Positions 18,928 through 29,597 are shown, counted from the stretch's first letter. The stretch: 64,000 bases of DNA from Thermohalobaculum sp963721105 (GCA_963721105.1 CAVRHY010000005.1:62001-126000); one strand, 5' to 3'. Notes: a model not told the origin generated them from the sequence alone. Program-made: numbers and translations.

Positions 18928-19704
18928 TCAGTCGGCGTAGTCGGGCTCGTCGCGGTCGAGCAGGCGCTTGATGTCGGTGAAGAAGCGGTCGGCCTGGGCG
19001 CCGTAGGCCTCGCCCTGCTGCGCCGTCGTCTCGGCGACCGCGTCCGACAGGATCGACAGCTCGCGCCCCGTCCACAGCGACTGGATGTAGGTCCGCGCGG
19101 CACGCTCGAAATAGTACATGCGGTTGAAGGTGTCGGCGACGGTCTCGCCCACCACCATGACGCCGTGGTTGCCCATCACCAGCACCTTCTTCGACGGGTC
19201 GGCCAGCGCCGTGCAGGCGCGCTCGGCCTCCTCGTCCAGCGCCAGGCCGCCATAGTCGAGATCGTAGGCGACCCGGTCGAAGAACATCGCGGCGTTCTGG
19301 TCGAGCGCCGGCAGCGTCGGGTCCTTCAGGCAGGCCAGCACCGTCGCGTAGGTCGAATGCACGTGCATCGCGCAGCGCGCGTGCGGGCACAGCCGATGCA
19401 GCGCCCCGTGCAGCCCCCAGGCCGTCGGGTCGGGGGCGTCGGGACGGTTCATCGTCTCCGGGTCGTTGGCGTCGATCAGCAGCAGGTCGGTCGCCCGGAT
19501 CAGTGAGAAGTGCACCTGGTTCGGGTTCATCAGGAACTGTGTGCCGTCGTCGCTGACGCTCAGCGAGAAATGGTTGGCGACGCCCTCGTGCATGTCGAGG
19601 CGCACCGTCCAGCGGAAGGAGGCGGCCAGGTCGACGCGTTCCGGGTAGTGCGGCAGGTTGCTGCGGCGCGGTTGCAGGTCGGTCACGGACACGTAGTTCT
19701 CCAT
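18928..19704 (-). CDS. Class II aldolase/adducin family protein
   Basis: A 258-residue protein with the zinc-binding class II aldolase fold. The N-terminal half has ASFRWTVRLDMHEGVANHFS and the substrate loop. Metal ligands are in CAMHVHSTYAT (HxH) and VMGNHGVMVVG. Such proteins cleave or epimerise phosphorylated or free sugars; without a partner gene the substrate is open. It has its own ATG right after a divergent promoter region facing malonyl-CoA decarboxylase. Confidence 0.85.
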   Translation of the reverse strand: MENYVSVTDLQPRRSNLPHYPERVDLAASFRWTVRLDMHEGVANHFSLSVSDDGTQFLMNPNQVHFSLIRATDLLLIDANDPETMNRPDAPDPTAWGLHGALHRLCPHARCAMHVHSTYATVLACLKDPTLPALDQNAAMFFDRVAYDLDYGGLALDEEAERACTALADPSKKVLVMGNHGVMVVGETVADTFNRMYYFERAARTYIQSLWTGRELSILSDAVAETTAQQGEAYGAQADRFFTDIKRLLDRDEPDYAD

Positions 19705-19810
19705 CGGTGATTCTCGGGTATCGTGCCCGAGACGGGCCGGCGGCTCAAGCGGGCCGGCCGGTGTGGCGCGCCGCCGCCGGTATCCCCGGGGGCGTCACGG
19801 GAGAACGGGA

Positions 19811-21115
19811 ATGGGTCGGTTCAGTGCGCTCGGCGATCTGCTGGGCACGGTATTCGAGCGCGGCGGCTGGACGCTGGGCGCCAATGGCGGCGTGCCCGAG
19901 GGCGCGCTGGAGGCGATGGCGGCCGAGTTGATGTCGTCGAAGGGCGAGGCGTCGGGCGTGGCGCTGGCCGGGCGGCTGCTGGCCGGCTATGCCGGGCTGG
20001 ACGCCGAGGGGCGCAGCGTCTTCTTCCACCACCTGGTGGATGGCTGGGAGCCCGATCGCGAGCTGGCGCTCGAGGCTGCCGGTGCCTACAGCGCCGACCC
20101 GGGTCCGGCGACGCAGGCGGCGCTGGCCGCGGTGCTGGAGCCGAAGCGCCAGGAGCTGTTCCGCCGGCTCAACATGGCGCCGGGCGGCACGGCGGCGCTG
20201 GTCGGCATGCGCGCCGACCTGCTGAAGGCGCTGGAGGACGCGCCCGAGCTGGCGCCGATCGACCACGATTTCCGCCACTTGCTGGCGAGCTGGTTCAACC
20301 GCGGCTTCCTTGTGCTGCGGCCGATCGACTGGCAGACGCCGGCGGTGATCCTGGAGAAGATCATCGCCTACGAGGCGGTGCACCAGATCGACTCCTGGGA
20401 GGAACTGCGCCGCCGCGTCGAGCCGCCGGACCGGCGCTGCTTTGCCTTCTTCCACCCGTCGATGCCGGACGAGCCGCTGATCTTCGTCGAGGTGGCGCTG
20501 ACGCGCGAGATCCCCGGCTCGATCCAGGCGGTGCTGGCGCCAGACCGCGAGCGGCTGAAGCCCTCGGAGGCGACGACCGCTGCCTTCTACTCGATCTCGA
20601 ACTGCCAGCCGGGCCTGGGCGGCGTGTCGTTCGGCGCCTTCCTGATCAAGCAGGTCGCCGAGGATCTGGCGCGCGAGGTGCCGTCGCTGACGACCTTCGT
20701 CACGCTCTCGCCGGTGCCGGGCTTTGCGCGCTGGCTGGCCGACGAGACCGCGAACGATCCCGAGGGCGATGCCGCCGAGGTGCTGGCGATGCTGGCGCAG
20801 CCGGACTGGTCGTCCGAGGACTCGGTGACGGCGGCGCGCCCGCGCGTGCTGGCACTGGCGGCGCGCTACCTGCTGGACGCCAGGCGCGGCGACGGCAAGC
20901 CGCGCGACCCGGTCGCGCGCTTCCACCTGGGCAACGGGGCCGAGCTGGCGGCGATCCGCTGGCCGGGCGACACCTCACCGAACGGCGTCAGGCAGGGCGG
21001 CGGGGTGATGGTCAACTATCAATACCGGCTGGACCGGATCGAGGCGAACCACGAGGCCTTTGCCACCGAGAACAAGATCGCGACGACACGCGCGGTGCGG
21101 GCGCTGAAGGGGTAG
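19811..21115 (+). CDS. Malonyl-CoA decarboxylase
   Basis: Converts malonyl-CoA to acetyl-CoA and CO2. The N-terminal ~150 residues form the helical oligomerisation domain (LGDLLGTVFERGG start). The C-terminal GNAT-like catalytic domain carries YSISNCQPGLGGVSFGAFLI with the catalytic serine and RFHLGNGAELAAI with the catalytic histidine. Length of 434 residues is typical. I start at the ATG after GAACGGGA rather than the longer arginine-rich extension. It stands alone, divergent from the class II aldolase. Confidence 0.92.
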   Translation: MGRFSALGDLLGTVFERGGWTLGANGGVPEGALEAMAAELMSSKGEASGVALAGRLLAGYAGLDAEGRSVFFHHLVDGWEPDRELALEAAGAYSADPGPATQAALAAVLEPKRQELFRRLNMAPGGTAALVGMRADLLKALEDAPELAPIDHDFRHLLASWFNRGFLVLRPIDWQTPAVILEKIIAYEAVHQIDSWEELRRRVEPPDRRCFAFFHPSMPDEPLIFVEVALTREIPGSIQAVLAPDRERLKPSEATTAAFYSISNCQPGLGGVSFGAFLIKQVAEDLAREVPSLTTFVTLSPVPGFARWLADETANDPEGDAAEVLAMLAQPDWSSEDSVTAARPRVLALAARYLLDARRGDGKPRDPVARFHLGNGAELAAIRWPGDTSPNGVRQGGGVMVNYQYRLDRIEANHEAFATENKIATTRAVRALKG

Positions 21116-21580
21116 GCCCGGCCGGGGTCGTCCGTAGGGCATGGCGGAGCGGGAGAGGGCGCCGTCCCCGCCGCGCCGACGAGGGGAATCGCGAAGTCAT
21201 CGCCCGGTCCAGCCGCGCGACCCGATCGCCCGTCGGTGCGCGCGTGTCCGCATGTGGACGGTCGGTCACCGGTGGCAATCGAAAGACATCTTTCCGACTC
21301 TGTTTGCGGCGAGGTGGAGGTCGGACAGCGACCCTGCATCGTCCCGGTCGGCGGGCGCACCGGTGTCGCGGAGGTCTCGCTGAAAGCGGGACTTTCCCGG
21401 GGTCTCGTCGAGACCCCCACCTTTCGAGGGTGACGGCGAACAGGACGATCATCCGGAGGGGCGCGAGCCCGCGCGGGGGGCCGCATGATCGCCAGTCTGA
21501 TCGGTGCCGGCTTCCCTTCGCCCGAGGCCACGCTATAGCTGGCGCGAACGCGCAGAAAAAACGCAACGGGGAGAATACCG
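21116..21580. other. Intergenic region with repeat copies and a hairpin
   Basis: About 465 bp without a gene. A degenerate family B palindromic repeat starts at 21195 (GTCATCGCCCGGTCCAGCCG). A perfect 8-bp hairpin GGGGTCTC/GAGACCCC lies at 21399-21417. The promoter of the alcohol dehydrogenase gene should lie in the last 100 bp, but no clear consensus was found. Confidence 0.5.
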
Positions 21581-22660
21581 ATGGCAACCTACACGAGCTA
21601 TGACCTGGTCGAGTTCGGCAAGCCGCTGCAGCCGCGCGAGCGCGAGATGCCCGAGCCGAAAGGCACCGAGGTGCTGGTGCGCGTGCGCCGCTCGGGCGTC
21701 TGCCACTCGGACCTGCATATCGCCGAGGGCTTTTTCGACTGGGGCTCGGAAGGCAAGTTCAGCATGACGGAGCGCATGACGCTGCCGATGGCGCTGGGCC
21801 ACGAGATTCTGGGCGAGGTGGTCGCCGCCGGGCCGGACGCCGAGGGCGTCGAGATCGGCAAGACGATGCTGGTGCATCCCTGGATCGGCTGCTCCAAGCC
21901 CGATTGCCGGCCGTGCAGCGAGGGGCGCGAGAACGACTGCCCGTTCATGCGTGCGCTGGGCGTCGCGCGCGATGGCGGCTATGGCGAATACGTGATCGTC
22001 GACGATCCGAAGTTCCTGGTCGATGTCGACGGGCTCGACCTGGACACGGTCACGCCCTACGCGTGCTCGGGCGTCACGGTCTACAATGCGCTTAAGAAGG
22101 CCGGGATGACGAACGAGGACGAGTGGCTGGCGGTGATGGGCGCCGGCGGGCTGGGCCTCAACGCAATCGCCATCGGCCGGGCGATGGGCTTTCCGAACAT
22201 CGTCGTCGTCGACATCGACGAGCGCAAGCTGCAGGCCGGCGTCGAGATGGGCGCCGACGCCGTGCTGAACGGCGGCCGCGAGGACGCGCTGGACGAGCTG
22301 CGGAGGATTACCGGCAACAAGCTGTTCGCCGTCGTCGACACGGTCGGCGCGCCGACGACCTCGGCCCTGGCGGTTCGGGCGCTGATCAAGACGGGGCGCT
22401 ATGTCGTCGTGGGGCTCTATGGCGGCGACCTGAAGATGCCGCTGCCCTGGCTGCCGCAGAAGGCGATGACGGTGCGGGGGTCGTATGTCGGATCGGCGAA
22501 CGATCTGCGCGAGCTGATCGCGCTGGTGCGCACGGGCAAGGTCAAGGAGCTGCCAGTGACCTCGCGCCCGCTCTCCGAGGCGGGGCCGGCGCTGGAGGAC
22601 CTGAAGGCCGGCAAGGTGACGGGCCGCGTCGTGCTGAACGGCGACGCGCCGGGGGCCTGA
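21581..22660 (+). CDS. Zinc-dependent alcohol dehydrogenase family protein
   Basis: A 359-residue medium-chain dehydrogenase. Catalytic zinc ligands are in SGVCHSDLH and GHEILGEVV. The structural-zinc lobe has four cysteines (GCSKPDCRPCSEGRENDC). NAD(P) binding uses AVMGAGGLGLNAIAIG, followed by an acidic residue in VVVDIDERK, which favours NAD. Substrate is not certain; homologues act on alcohols and aldehydes. GGGGAG stands 8 bp before the ATG. A double palindromic repeat follows its stop codon. Confidence 0.9.
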   Translation: MATYTSYDLVEFGKPLQPREREMPEPKGTEVLVRVRRSGVCHSDLHIAEGFFDWGSEGKFSMTERMTLPMALGHEILGEVVAAGPDAEGVEIGKTMLVHPWIGCSKPDCRPCSEGRENDCPFMRALGVARDGGYGEYVIVDDPKFLVDVDGLDLDTVTPYACSGVTVYNALKKAGMTNEDEWLAVMGAGGLGLNAIAIGRAMGFPNIVVVDIDERKLQAGVEMGADAVLNGGREDALDELRRITGNKLFAVVDTVGAPTTSALAVRALIKTGRYVVVGLYGGDLKMPLPWLPQKAMTVRGSYVGSANDLRELIALVRTGKVKELPVTSRPLSEAGPALEDLKAGKVTGRVVLNGDAPGA

Positions 22661-22671
22661 CCCTCCGGAAA

Positions 22672-22746
22672 ACGTCATCGCCCGGCTCGACCGGGCGATG
22701 CCGCTTCCTTTGCGCGTCATGCCCCGGTCAGGCCGGGGCATGACGC
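22672..22746. repeat. Palindromic intergenic repeat pair, family B
   Basis: Two hairpins lie side by side between convergent genes. The first has ATCGCCCGG/CCGGGCGAT around CTCGA (22677-22699). The second has a perfect 14-bp stem, GCGTCATGCCCCGG with its complement, around TCAGG (22714-22746). Related copies are at 21195 and 36694. It may also end both adh and hutF transcripts. Confidence 0.75.
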
Positions 22747-22767
22747 GGCCTGCAGGGTCGGACCGCC

Positions 22768-24135
22768 TCAGATCGCGTCGCGCAGGCGGGCGATGGTGCT
22801 GCGGTAGTGCGCCTCGACGCGGTCGCGGCCGATGTGGCGGCCCTCGGTGACGACGTGGCGGCCGGCGCTCCAGACGTCGGTGACCAGGCGGTCGTCGCCG
22901 GCGAAGATCCACCCGTCAAGCAGCGTGTCGCCCTCAAGGCCGGTCAGCGCCAGCGACTCGGCGTCCAGCGCCACCAGGTCGGCCCATGCGCCGGGGCGGA
23001 TCGCGCCTGAATCGCGGCCGAGCGCCTGCGCGCTGCCTGACGCGGCGCCCTCGTAGAGGGTGCGGCCGGCCGATCGGTCCGGACCGGCGAGCACCGCGCG
23101 GCCCCGGTCGCGCAGGCGCTGGGAGTATTCGAGCGTGCGCAACTCCTCGGAGAGCGCGATGCGGATGTTCGAATCCGAGCCGATGCCGAACCCGCCGCCG
23201 CCGGCCAGGTAGCGCGCGCCGTCGAAGATGCCGTCGCCGAGGTTCGACTCGGTGATCGGGCAGAGCCCGGCGACGGCGCCCGATCTCGCCAGCCCGGCGG
23301 TCTCCTCCGGCGTCATGTGCGTGCAATGGATCAGGCACCAGCGCAGGCCGACGTCCTGGATCTCCAGCAGCCAGCGCACCGGCGTCGCGCCGTGCGTCGC
23401 CAGCACCTCGCGCACCTCGGCCTCCTGCTCGGCGATGTGCATGTGGATCGGCGCGTCGGGGCGCAGCTGGGCCAGGTCGGTCAGCGCCTCGACCGGCACG
23501 GCGCGCAGCGAGTGCGGTGCGACGCCGGTGCCGGCATCCGGGCCGACCGCGGCGGCGGCGCGCTCGGCGCCGTCGAGCAGGCGGAGGTAGCCGTCGAAAT
23601 CGCTGCCGAAGCGGCGCTGCCCGCCCTCCAGCGGCCGCCCGTCGGTGCCGCCCTGCATGTAGAGCACGGGCAGCAGCGTCAGGCCGATGCCGGTCTCGGC
23701 GGCGGCCGCGGCGATGCGGGCGGCAAGCTCGGCAGGGGCGTCATAGGCCGTGCCGCCGACGCCGTGGTGCAGGTAGTGGAACTCTGCGACGGCGGCGTAG
23801 CCGGCCTCCAGCATCTCGACGAAGACGAGCGCGGCGATGGCCTCGACGTCCTCCGGGCCGAGCCGGTCGAGGAAGCGGTACATCAGGTCGCGCCAGGTCC
23901 AGAAGCTGTCGCGCCCCCCGGGACCGCGCGCCTCGGTCATGCCGGCCATGGCGCGCTGGAAGGCGTGGCTGTGCAGGTTGGCCGGCGCCGGCAGCAGCAC
24001 GCCGACGCCGACCGCGTCCGGACCGGGCACGGCGCCGGGCGTGACGGAGGCGATGCGGCCGTCCTCGACGATCACGGCGACATCGCTGGCCCAGCCATCG
24101 GGCAGCAGCGCGCACTCGGCGTGGATGCGGGCCAT
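22768..24135 (-). CDS. hutF: Formimidoylglutamate deiminase HutF
   Basis: Fourth step of the five-step histidine degradation route: N-formimino-glutamate to N-formyl-glutamate and ammonia. An amidohydrolase of 455 residues, with the metal motif LHSHAFQRAM, the histidines HMHIAEQ and CLIHCTHMT, and the late aspartate in GIGSDSNIRI. The HutF-specific region GGRDSFWTWRDLMYRF is intact. It is divergent from the hutIHU operon, with 180 bp between. hutG, which would finish the pathway, is not in the window. Confidence 0.93.
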   Translation of the reverse strand: MARIHAECALLPDGWASDVAVIVEDGRIASVTPGAVPGPDAVGVGVLLPAPANLHSHAFQRAMAGMTEARGPGGRDSFWTWRDLMYRFLDRLGPEDVEAIAALVFVEMLEAGYAAVAEFHYLHHGVGGTAYDAPAELAARIAAAAAETGIGLTLLPVLYMQGGTDGRPLEGGQRRFGSDFDGYLRLLDGAERAAAAVGPDAGTGVAPHSLRAVPVEALTDLAQLRPDAPIHMHIAEQEAEVREVLATHGATPVRWLLEIQDVGLRWCLIHCTHMTPEETAGLARSGAVAGLCPITESNLGDGIFDGARYLAGGGGFGIGSDSNIRIALSEELRTLEYSQRLRDRGRAVLAGPDRSAGRTLYEGAASGSAQALGRDSGAIRPGAWADLVALDAESLALTGLEGDTLLDGWIFAGDDRLVTDVWSAGRHVVTEGRHIGRDRVEAHYRSTIARLRDAI

Positions 24136-24316
24136 GGCGTCTCTCCGGTAAGGCGGGGCGCCTTTGTCGGCGCTCCGCTCGTTCGCTGCGGGCAGGGCGG
24201 CTGCCGCATTCCCCTCCTGCCCCTCTCCGGGAGAGGGGGCCGGCCACGCCCGGCTGAGAGTCGGATTCTGTTTGCGGTCGCCGGGCGCATCGGTCAAGTG
24301 AGGGCAGGGGGTGCCG

Positions 24317-25525
24317 ATGGACTGCGTTCTACGTCAACTGCCGGGTCGCCACCATGGCCGGGGGCGCGCCCTACGGGCTGATCGAGGACGGCGCGGTCGC
24401 CGTTCGCGACGGGCTCGTGGCCGCGGTCGGGGCGCGCCGGCGACGTGTCCGGCGGGCCCGAGGAGGACCTGGGCGGGCGGCTGGTGACGCCGGCGCTGAT
24501 CGACTGCCACACGCACCTGGTCTTTGCCGGCGACCGGGCGCGCGAGTTCGAGATGCGGCTGCAGGGCGCCAGCTACGAAGAGGTGGCGCGAGCCGGCGGC
24601 GGCATCGTCTCGACCGTGCGCGCGACGCGCGAGGCGCGTCCGAGGACGCGCTGGTCGCCGGGGCTCTGCCCCGGCTGGACGCGCTGATCGCCGAGGGCGT
24701 CTGCGACGGTCGAGGTGAAATCCGGCTACGGGCTCGACCGCGAGACCGAGCTGCGCTGCCTGCGCGCCGCGCGGCGGCTGGGCCGCGAGCGGCCGGTGCG
24801 GATCGTCACGACCTTCCTGGGCGCCCACGCCGTGCCGCCGGAGTACGCCGGCCAGGCGGACGCCTATATCGACGAGGTCTGCATCCCGACGCTGGATGCC
24901 GCCGCAGCCGAGGGGCTGGTCGACGCGGTCGACGGGTTCTGCGAGGGCATCGCCTTCTCGCCGGCGCAGATCGCGCGCGTCTTCGACGCGTGCGCGGGCG
25001 CTGGGCCTGCCGGTCAAGCTGCATGCCGAGCAGCTGTCGAACCTCGGCGGCGCGGCGCTCGCGGCCTCCTACGGCGCGCTGTCGGCCGACCACCTGGAAT
25101 GGCTGGACGAGGCCGGCGTCGCGGCCATGGCGCGCGGCCGGCACGGTCGCGACGCTGCTGCCCGGCGCGTTCTACACGCTGCGCGAGACCCAGGCCTGCC
25201 GCCGGTCGAGGCGCTGCGTGCCGCCGGCGTGCCGATCGCGGTGGCGACCGACGCCAACCCCGGCTCGTCGCCGATGGTCTCGGTCCTGCTGGCCGTGAAC
25301 ATGGCGTGCACCCTGTTCCGCCTGACGCCGGAGGAGGCGCTGGCCGGCGCGACGCGCGTCGCCGCCCGCGCGCTGGGGCTGGACGACGCCGGGACGGAGG
25401 GGTGGGCGATCGAGCCCGGCAAACGCGCCGACCTCGCCGTCTGGGACGTCGCGCACCCGGCCGAGCTGGCCTACCGCATCGGCTTCAACCCGCTGCACCG
25501 GCGCATCTTCGGGGGCAGCGGATGA
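24317..25525 (+). CDS. hutI: Imidazolonepropionase HutI (about seven apparent frameshifts)
   Basis: Third step of histidine degradation: opens imidazolone-propionate to formimino-glutamate. Family pieces follow each other in order but in changing frames: NCRVATMAGGAPYG, then LVTPALIDCHTHLVFAGDRA (metal motif), VKSGYGLDRETELRCLRAAR, VTTFLGAHAVPPEYAG, LPVKLHAEQLSN, LLPGAFYTLRET and AVATDANPGSSPM. Breaks are near 24329, 24437, 24641, 24707, 25002, 25137 and 25196. All fit one or two inserted bases. No conserved block is lost, so I treat it as one intact gene with sequence errors; a real pseudogene is the alternative. Its stop overlaps the hutH start (ATGA). Confidence 0.8.
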
Positions 25526-27056
25526 AGCTCGACGCCCGGCGCCGTCACGCTGGCCGATCTGCGCCAGGTGCTGCTGGAGCGCGCCGGTGCAGCTCGACCC
25601 TGCCTGCCGCGAGGCGGTCGAGGCGGGCGCCGCGCAGGTTGCCGGCGCCGCGGGCGGCGACGCGCCGGTCTATGGCGTCAACACCGGCTTCGGCAAGCTG
25701 GCGACCGTGCGCATCCCGCCCGGCGACGTCGAGACGCTGCAGCGCAACCTGATCCTCAGCCATTCCGCCGGCGTCGGCGCGCCGCTGCCCGAGGCGGTCG
25801 TCCGGCTGACCATGGCGCTGAAGCTGGTCTCGCTCGGCCGCGGCGCCTCGGGCATCCGGCCGAAGACGCTGGCGCTGCTCGAGGCGATGCTGGCGCGCGA
25901 CGTTCTGCCGGTGATCCCGGGGCAGGGCTCGGTCGGCGCCTCGGGCGACCTGGCGCCGCTGGCGCACATGACCGCCGTGATGATCGGCGCCGGCGAGGCC
26001 ACCGTGAACGGCCACCGCCTGCCCGGCGCCGACGCGCTGCGGTCCGCCGGGCTGGCGCCGGTGACGCTCGGCCCCAAGGAGGGGCTGGCGATGATCAACG
26101 GCACGCAGGTCTCGACCGCGCTGGCGCTGGCCGGCCTGTTCGCGGCCTGGCGCGCGGCCGAGGCGGCGCTGGTCACCGGCGCGCTGGCGACCGACGCGGC
26201 GATGGGCTCGCCCGTCGCCGTTCCGGCCCGAGATCCACGCGCTGCGCGGCCAGCCCGGCCAGATCGAGGCGGCGGCCTGCCTGCGCGCGCTGCTCGACGG
26301 CTCCGAGATCCGCGAGGCGCACCGCGAGGGTGACGAGCGCGTGCAGGACCCGTACTGCATCCGCTGCCAGCCGCAGGTGATGGGCGCCTGCCTCGACTTC
26401 CTGCGCGCGGCCGCGCGGACGCTGGAGATCGAGGCCAACGCCGTCACCGACAACCCGCTGGTGCTGGGTGACGAGATCGTCTCCGGCGGCAACTTCCACG
26501 GCGAGCCCGTGGCGCTCGCCGCCGACCAGATCGCGCATCGCCATCGCCGAGATCGGCTCGATCGCCCAGCGCCGCATCGCGCTGCTGGTCGACCCGACGC
26601 TGTCCTTCGGCCTGCCCGCCTTCCTGACGCCGAAGCCGGGGCTGAACTCCGGCCTGATGATCGCCGAGGTGACCTCGGCCGCGCTGATGAGCGAGAACAA
26701 GGCGCTGGCCAACCCGCGCTCGGTCGAACTCGACGCCGACCTCGGCCAGCCAGGAGGACCACGTCTCGATGTCCTGCCACGCCGCGCGCCGCCTGACCGA
26801 GATGGCCGCGAACCTGGAGGGCATCGTCGCCGTCGAGGCGCTGGCCGCCGCGCAGGGGGTGGAGATGCGGGCGCCTCTGGCGACCTCGCCCCGCCTGCAG
26901 CGCGTGCTGGCGGCGATCCGCGCCGCCGTGCCGCCGCTGGTCGAGGACCGCTACGTCGCCGCCGACATCGAGGCCGCCGCCGCCCTGGTCCGCTCCGGCG
27001 CCCTGGTCGCCGCCGGCGGGCCCGAGTTGACGCCCGCGCTGGGGGCAGTCCCGTGA
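25522..27056 (+). CDS. hutH: Histidine ammonia-lyase HutH (about five apparent frameshifts)
   Basis: First step of histidine degradation: removes ammonia from histidine to give urocanate. The self-formed MIO cofactor motif is intact (GSVGASGDLAPLAHM). Other family blocks are VYGVNTGFGKLA, INGTQVSTALALAG, CIRCQPQVMG and SMSCHAARRL. Breaks near 25536, 25585, 26220, 26533 and 26749 each fit one inserted base, and repair gives about 510 residues, the normal length. It overlaps hutI by 4 bp at its start and the methyltransferase by 4 bp at its end, so the genes are translationally coupled. Confidence 0.85.
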
Positions 27057-27853
27057 GCGTCGCCGCCCACTGGCAGCACATCGACCCCGAGCGCATGGCG
27101 CGCTATCGCGAGATGTTCCGCTGGAACCCTGCCAGCGCCAACCTGTACGATCCGGCGGCGATTTCGCCGGGGCACCTGCTGGCCGATTTCGGGTGCGGTC
27201 CCGGTCATGCTGCTGTCGAGTTCGCCCGCTGGGTCGGCCCGGACGGTCATGTCCACGCGATGGATGTCAACGCCGAATTCGTCGCGATGGCACGCCAGCA
27301 CGCGACCGAGGCCGGAATGGCAGCGCGCGTAACGGCGCACCTGCTCGACGACGGCGCCCTGCCTCTGCCCGATGCCGCGCTGGACCGCGTACTGGCGCGC
27401 AACACCGTCATCTATGTTGACGATCCGGCGGCAACGCTTGCCGAGTTCCACCGGGTGCTCCGCCCCGGCGGGGTGGCGCACATGATCGAGGGCGACTGGC
27501 GGCTGACCGTTGCCGAGCCGGTCCCTGCCGAGACCTGGGAGCGGGTCGTCGCGGCCGCCGCCTGGGCGTGGCCGCACCCGCGGATCGGTCGTCAGCTGAT
27601 GGGCATCGCGCGCCGCTGCGGCTTCGCGGGCACCGAGGTCCGGGTGGTGGTGAACGCCGACACGACGGGCCGGCTGATGGGAATGATCCGCACCGTCGTC
27701 GACTATGCGCGCGAGGGCGGGATGGACGCGGCGACTCTGGCCGACGTCCAGAACCGCCTCGACGCCGGGCTCGAGAACGGCACCTACCTGGTCGTCGCGC
27801 CGCAGTTCATGGTGACCGCGCGTCGCTCCGGAAGCCCGAGGGAGGAGACATGA
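27053..27853 (+). CDS. Class I SAM-dependent methyltransferase embedded in the hut operon
   Basis: A 266-residue UbiE/Methyltransf_11-type enzyme. SAM motif I is LLADFGCGPGHAA, the acidic loop AMDVNAEF, and the post-motif LARNTVIYVDDP. GTG start overlaps the hutH stop, and its own stop overlaps the hutU ATG, so it is tightly coupled with histidine catabolism genes on both sides. Unlike its neighbours its frame is unbroken. The substrate is unknown; an imidazole compound of this pathway is possible but only by context. Confidence 0.85.
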   Translation: MSVAAHWQHIDPERMARYREMFRWNPASANLYDPAAISPGHLLADFGCGPGHAAVEFARWVGPDGHVHAMDVNAEFVAMARQHATEAGMAARVTAHLLDDGALPLPDAALDRVLARNTVIYVDDPAATLAEFHRVLRPGGVAHMIEGDWRLTVAEPVPAETWERVVAAAAWAWPHPRIGRQLMGIARRCGFAGTEVRVVVNADTTGRLMGMIRTVVDYAREGGMDAATLADVQNRLDAGLENGTYLVVAPQFMVTARRSGSPREET

Positions 27854-29523
27854 CCAACCCCCGCCACAACCTCCGCGACGTCTGCTCCCCACGCGGGCCG
27901 GAGATCAGCTGCCGGTCGTGGCAGACCGAGGCGCCGCTGCGGATGATGATGAACAACCTGCACCCCGACGTCGCCGAGGCGCCGCACGAGCTGGTCGTCT
28001 ATGGCGGCATCGGCCGGGCGGCGCGGACCTGGAAGGATTTCGACCTGATCGCCGAGACGCTGCGCGCGCTCGGCGACGACGAGACGCTGCTGGTGCAGTC
28101 CGGCAAGCCGGTCGGCGTCTTCCGCACCCACGCCGACGCGCCGCGGGTGCTGATCGCGAACTCGAACCTGGTGCCGCACTGGGCCGACTGGGAGCATTTC
28201 AACCAGCTCGATAAGCTGGGCCTGATGATGTACGGCCAGATGACGGCCGGCTCGTGGATCTACATCGGCACGCAGGGCATCGTACAGGGCACCTACGAGA
28301 CCTTCGCCGAGGCCGGGCGCCAGCACTACGACGGCGACCTGACCGGCCGCTGGATCCTGACGGCGGGCCTTGGCGGCATGGGCGGCGCGCAGCCGCTGGC
28401 GGCGGTCTTCGCCGGGCGCCTGCTGCCTCGCCATCGAGTGCGACCCCGACAAGATCGAGTTCCGCCGCCGCACCCGCTATCTCGACGAGCGCGCCGACAC
28501 CATCGACGAGGCGCTGGAGATGATCCGCCGCTGGACGGAGGCCGGCGAGGCGAAATCGGTGGGCCTGCTCGGCAATGCCGGCGAGATCGTTCCCGAGCTG
28601 CTGGCGCGCGGCATCAGGCCCGATATGGTCACCGACCAGACCTCGGCGCACGACCCGGTCAACGGCTACCTGCCCGTCGGCTGGTCGCTGGCCGAGTGGC
28701 GCGCGAAGCGCGAGCGGGACCCGGCCTCGGTCGAGAAGGCCGCCCGCGCCTCGATGCGCGCCCATGTCGAGGCGATGGTCGGCTTCTGGAACGCCGGCGT
28801 GCCGGTGCTCGATTACGGCAACAACATCCGCCAGGTCGCCCGCGACGAGGGCTTCGACAACGCCTTCGCCTTCCCCGGCTTCGTGCCCGCCTATATCCGC
28901 CCGCTGTTCTGCCGCGGCGTCGGCCCGTTCCGCTGGTGCGCCCTCTCGGGCGACCCGGAGGACATCTACAGGACCGACGCGAAGATGAAGGAGATCTTCC
29001 CCGACAACGCCCACCTGCACCAGTGGCTCGACATGGCGCGCGAGCGCATCGCCTTCCAGGGCCTGCCGGCGCGCATCTGCTGGATCGGCCTCGGCGAGAG
29101 GCACAAGGCGGGGCTCGCCTTCAACGAGATGGTCGCCTCGGGCGAGCTGTCGGCACCCGGTCGTCATCGGCCGCGACCACCTGGACAGCGGCTCGGTCGC
29201 CTCGCCGAACCGCGAGACCGAGGCGATGAAGGATGGCTCGGACGCCGTCTGCGGACTGGCCGCTCCTGAACGCGCTGCTGAACTGCGCCTCGGGCGCGAC
29301 CTGGGTGTCGATCCACCACGGCGGCGGCGTCGGCATGGGGTTTTCGCAGCACGCCGGCATGGTGATCTGCTGCGACGGCACGCCCGACGCCGCCCGCCGC
29401 ATCGAGCGCGTCCTCTGGAACGACCCTGCCACCGGCGTCATGCGCCACGCCGACGCCGGCTATGCCGAGGCCATCGACTGCGCCCGCGAGCACGGGCTGC
29501 GGCTGCCGGCCATCCTGGGCTGA
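27850..29523 (+). CDS. hutU: Urocanate hydratase HutU (three apparent frameshifts)
   Basis: Second step of histidine degradation: hydrates urocanate to imidazolone-propionate with a tightly bound NAD. The family opening [16 protein letters not shown], the NAD region [14 protein letters not shown] and the active-site cysteine region [17 protein letters not shown] are present. The C-terminal [17 protein letters not shown] is complete. Breaks near 28414, 29158 and 29250 each fit one inserted base. Repaired length of about 557 residues is normal. Confidence 0.9.
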
Positions 29524-29597
29524 GGGGGCTTCGGGCTTGTCCCGTACCGCCCGCCCGCGCGGGATGCCGGCAGCCCCGAGCGCGCGGCGCCGCAGGG

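Noticed and set aside
19723..21603. Alternative plus-strand frame of about 626 codons.
   Set aside because: It overlaps the malonyl-CoA decarboxylase gene in another frame and has no family features.
24317..29523. Programmed ribosomal frameshifting in the hut genes.
   Set aside because: There are about 15 breaks without slippery sites or shared signals, and similar breaks hit unrelated genes across the window.
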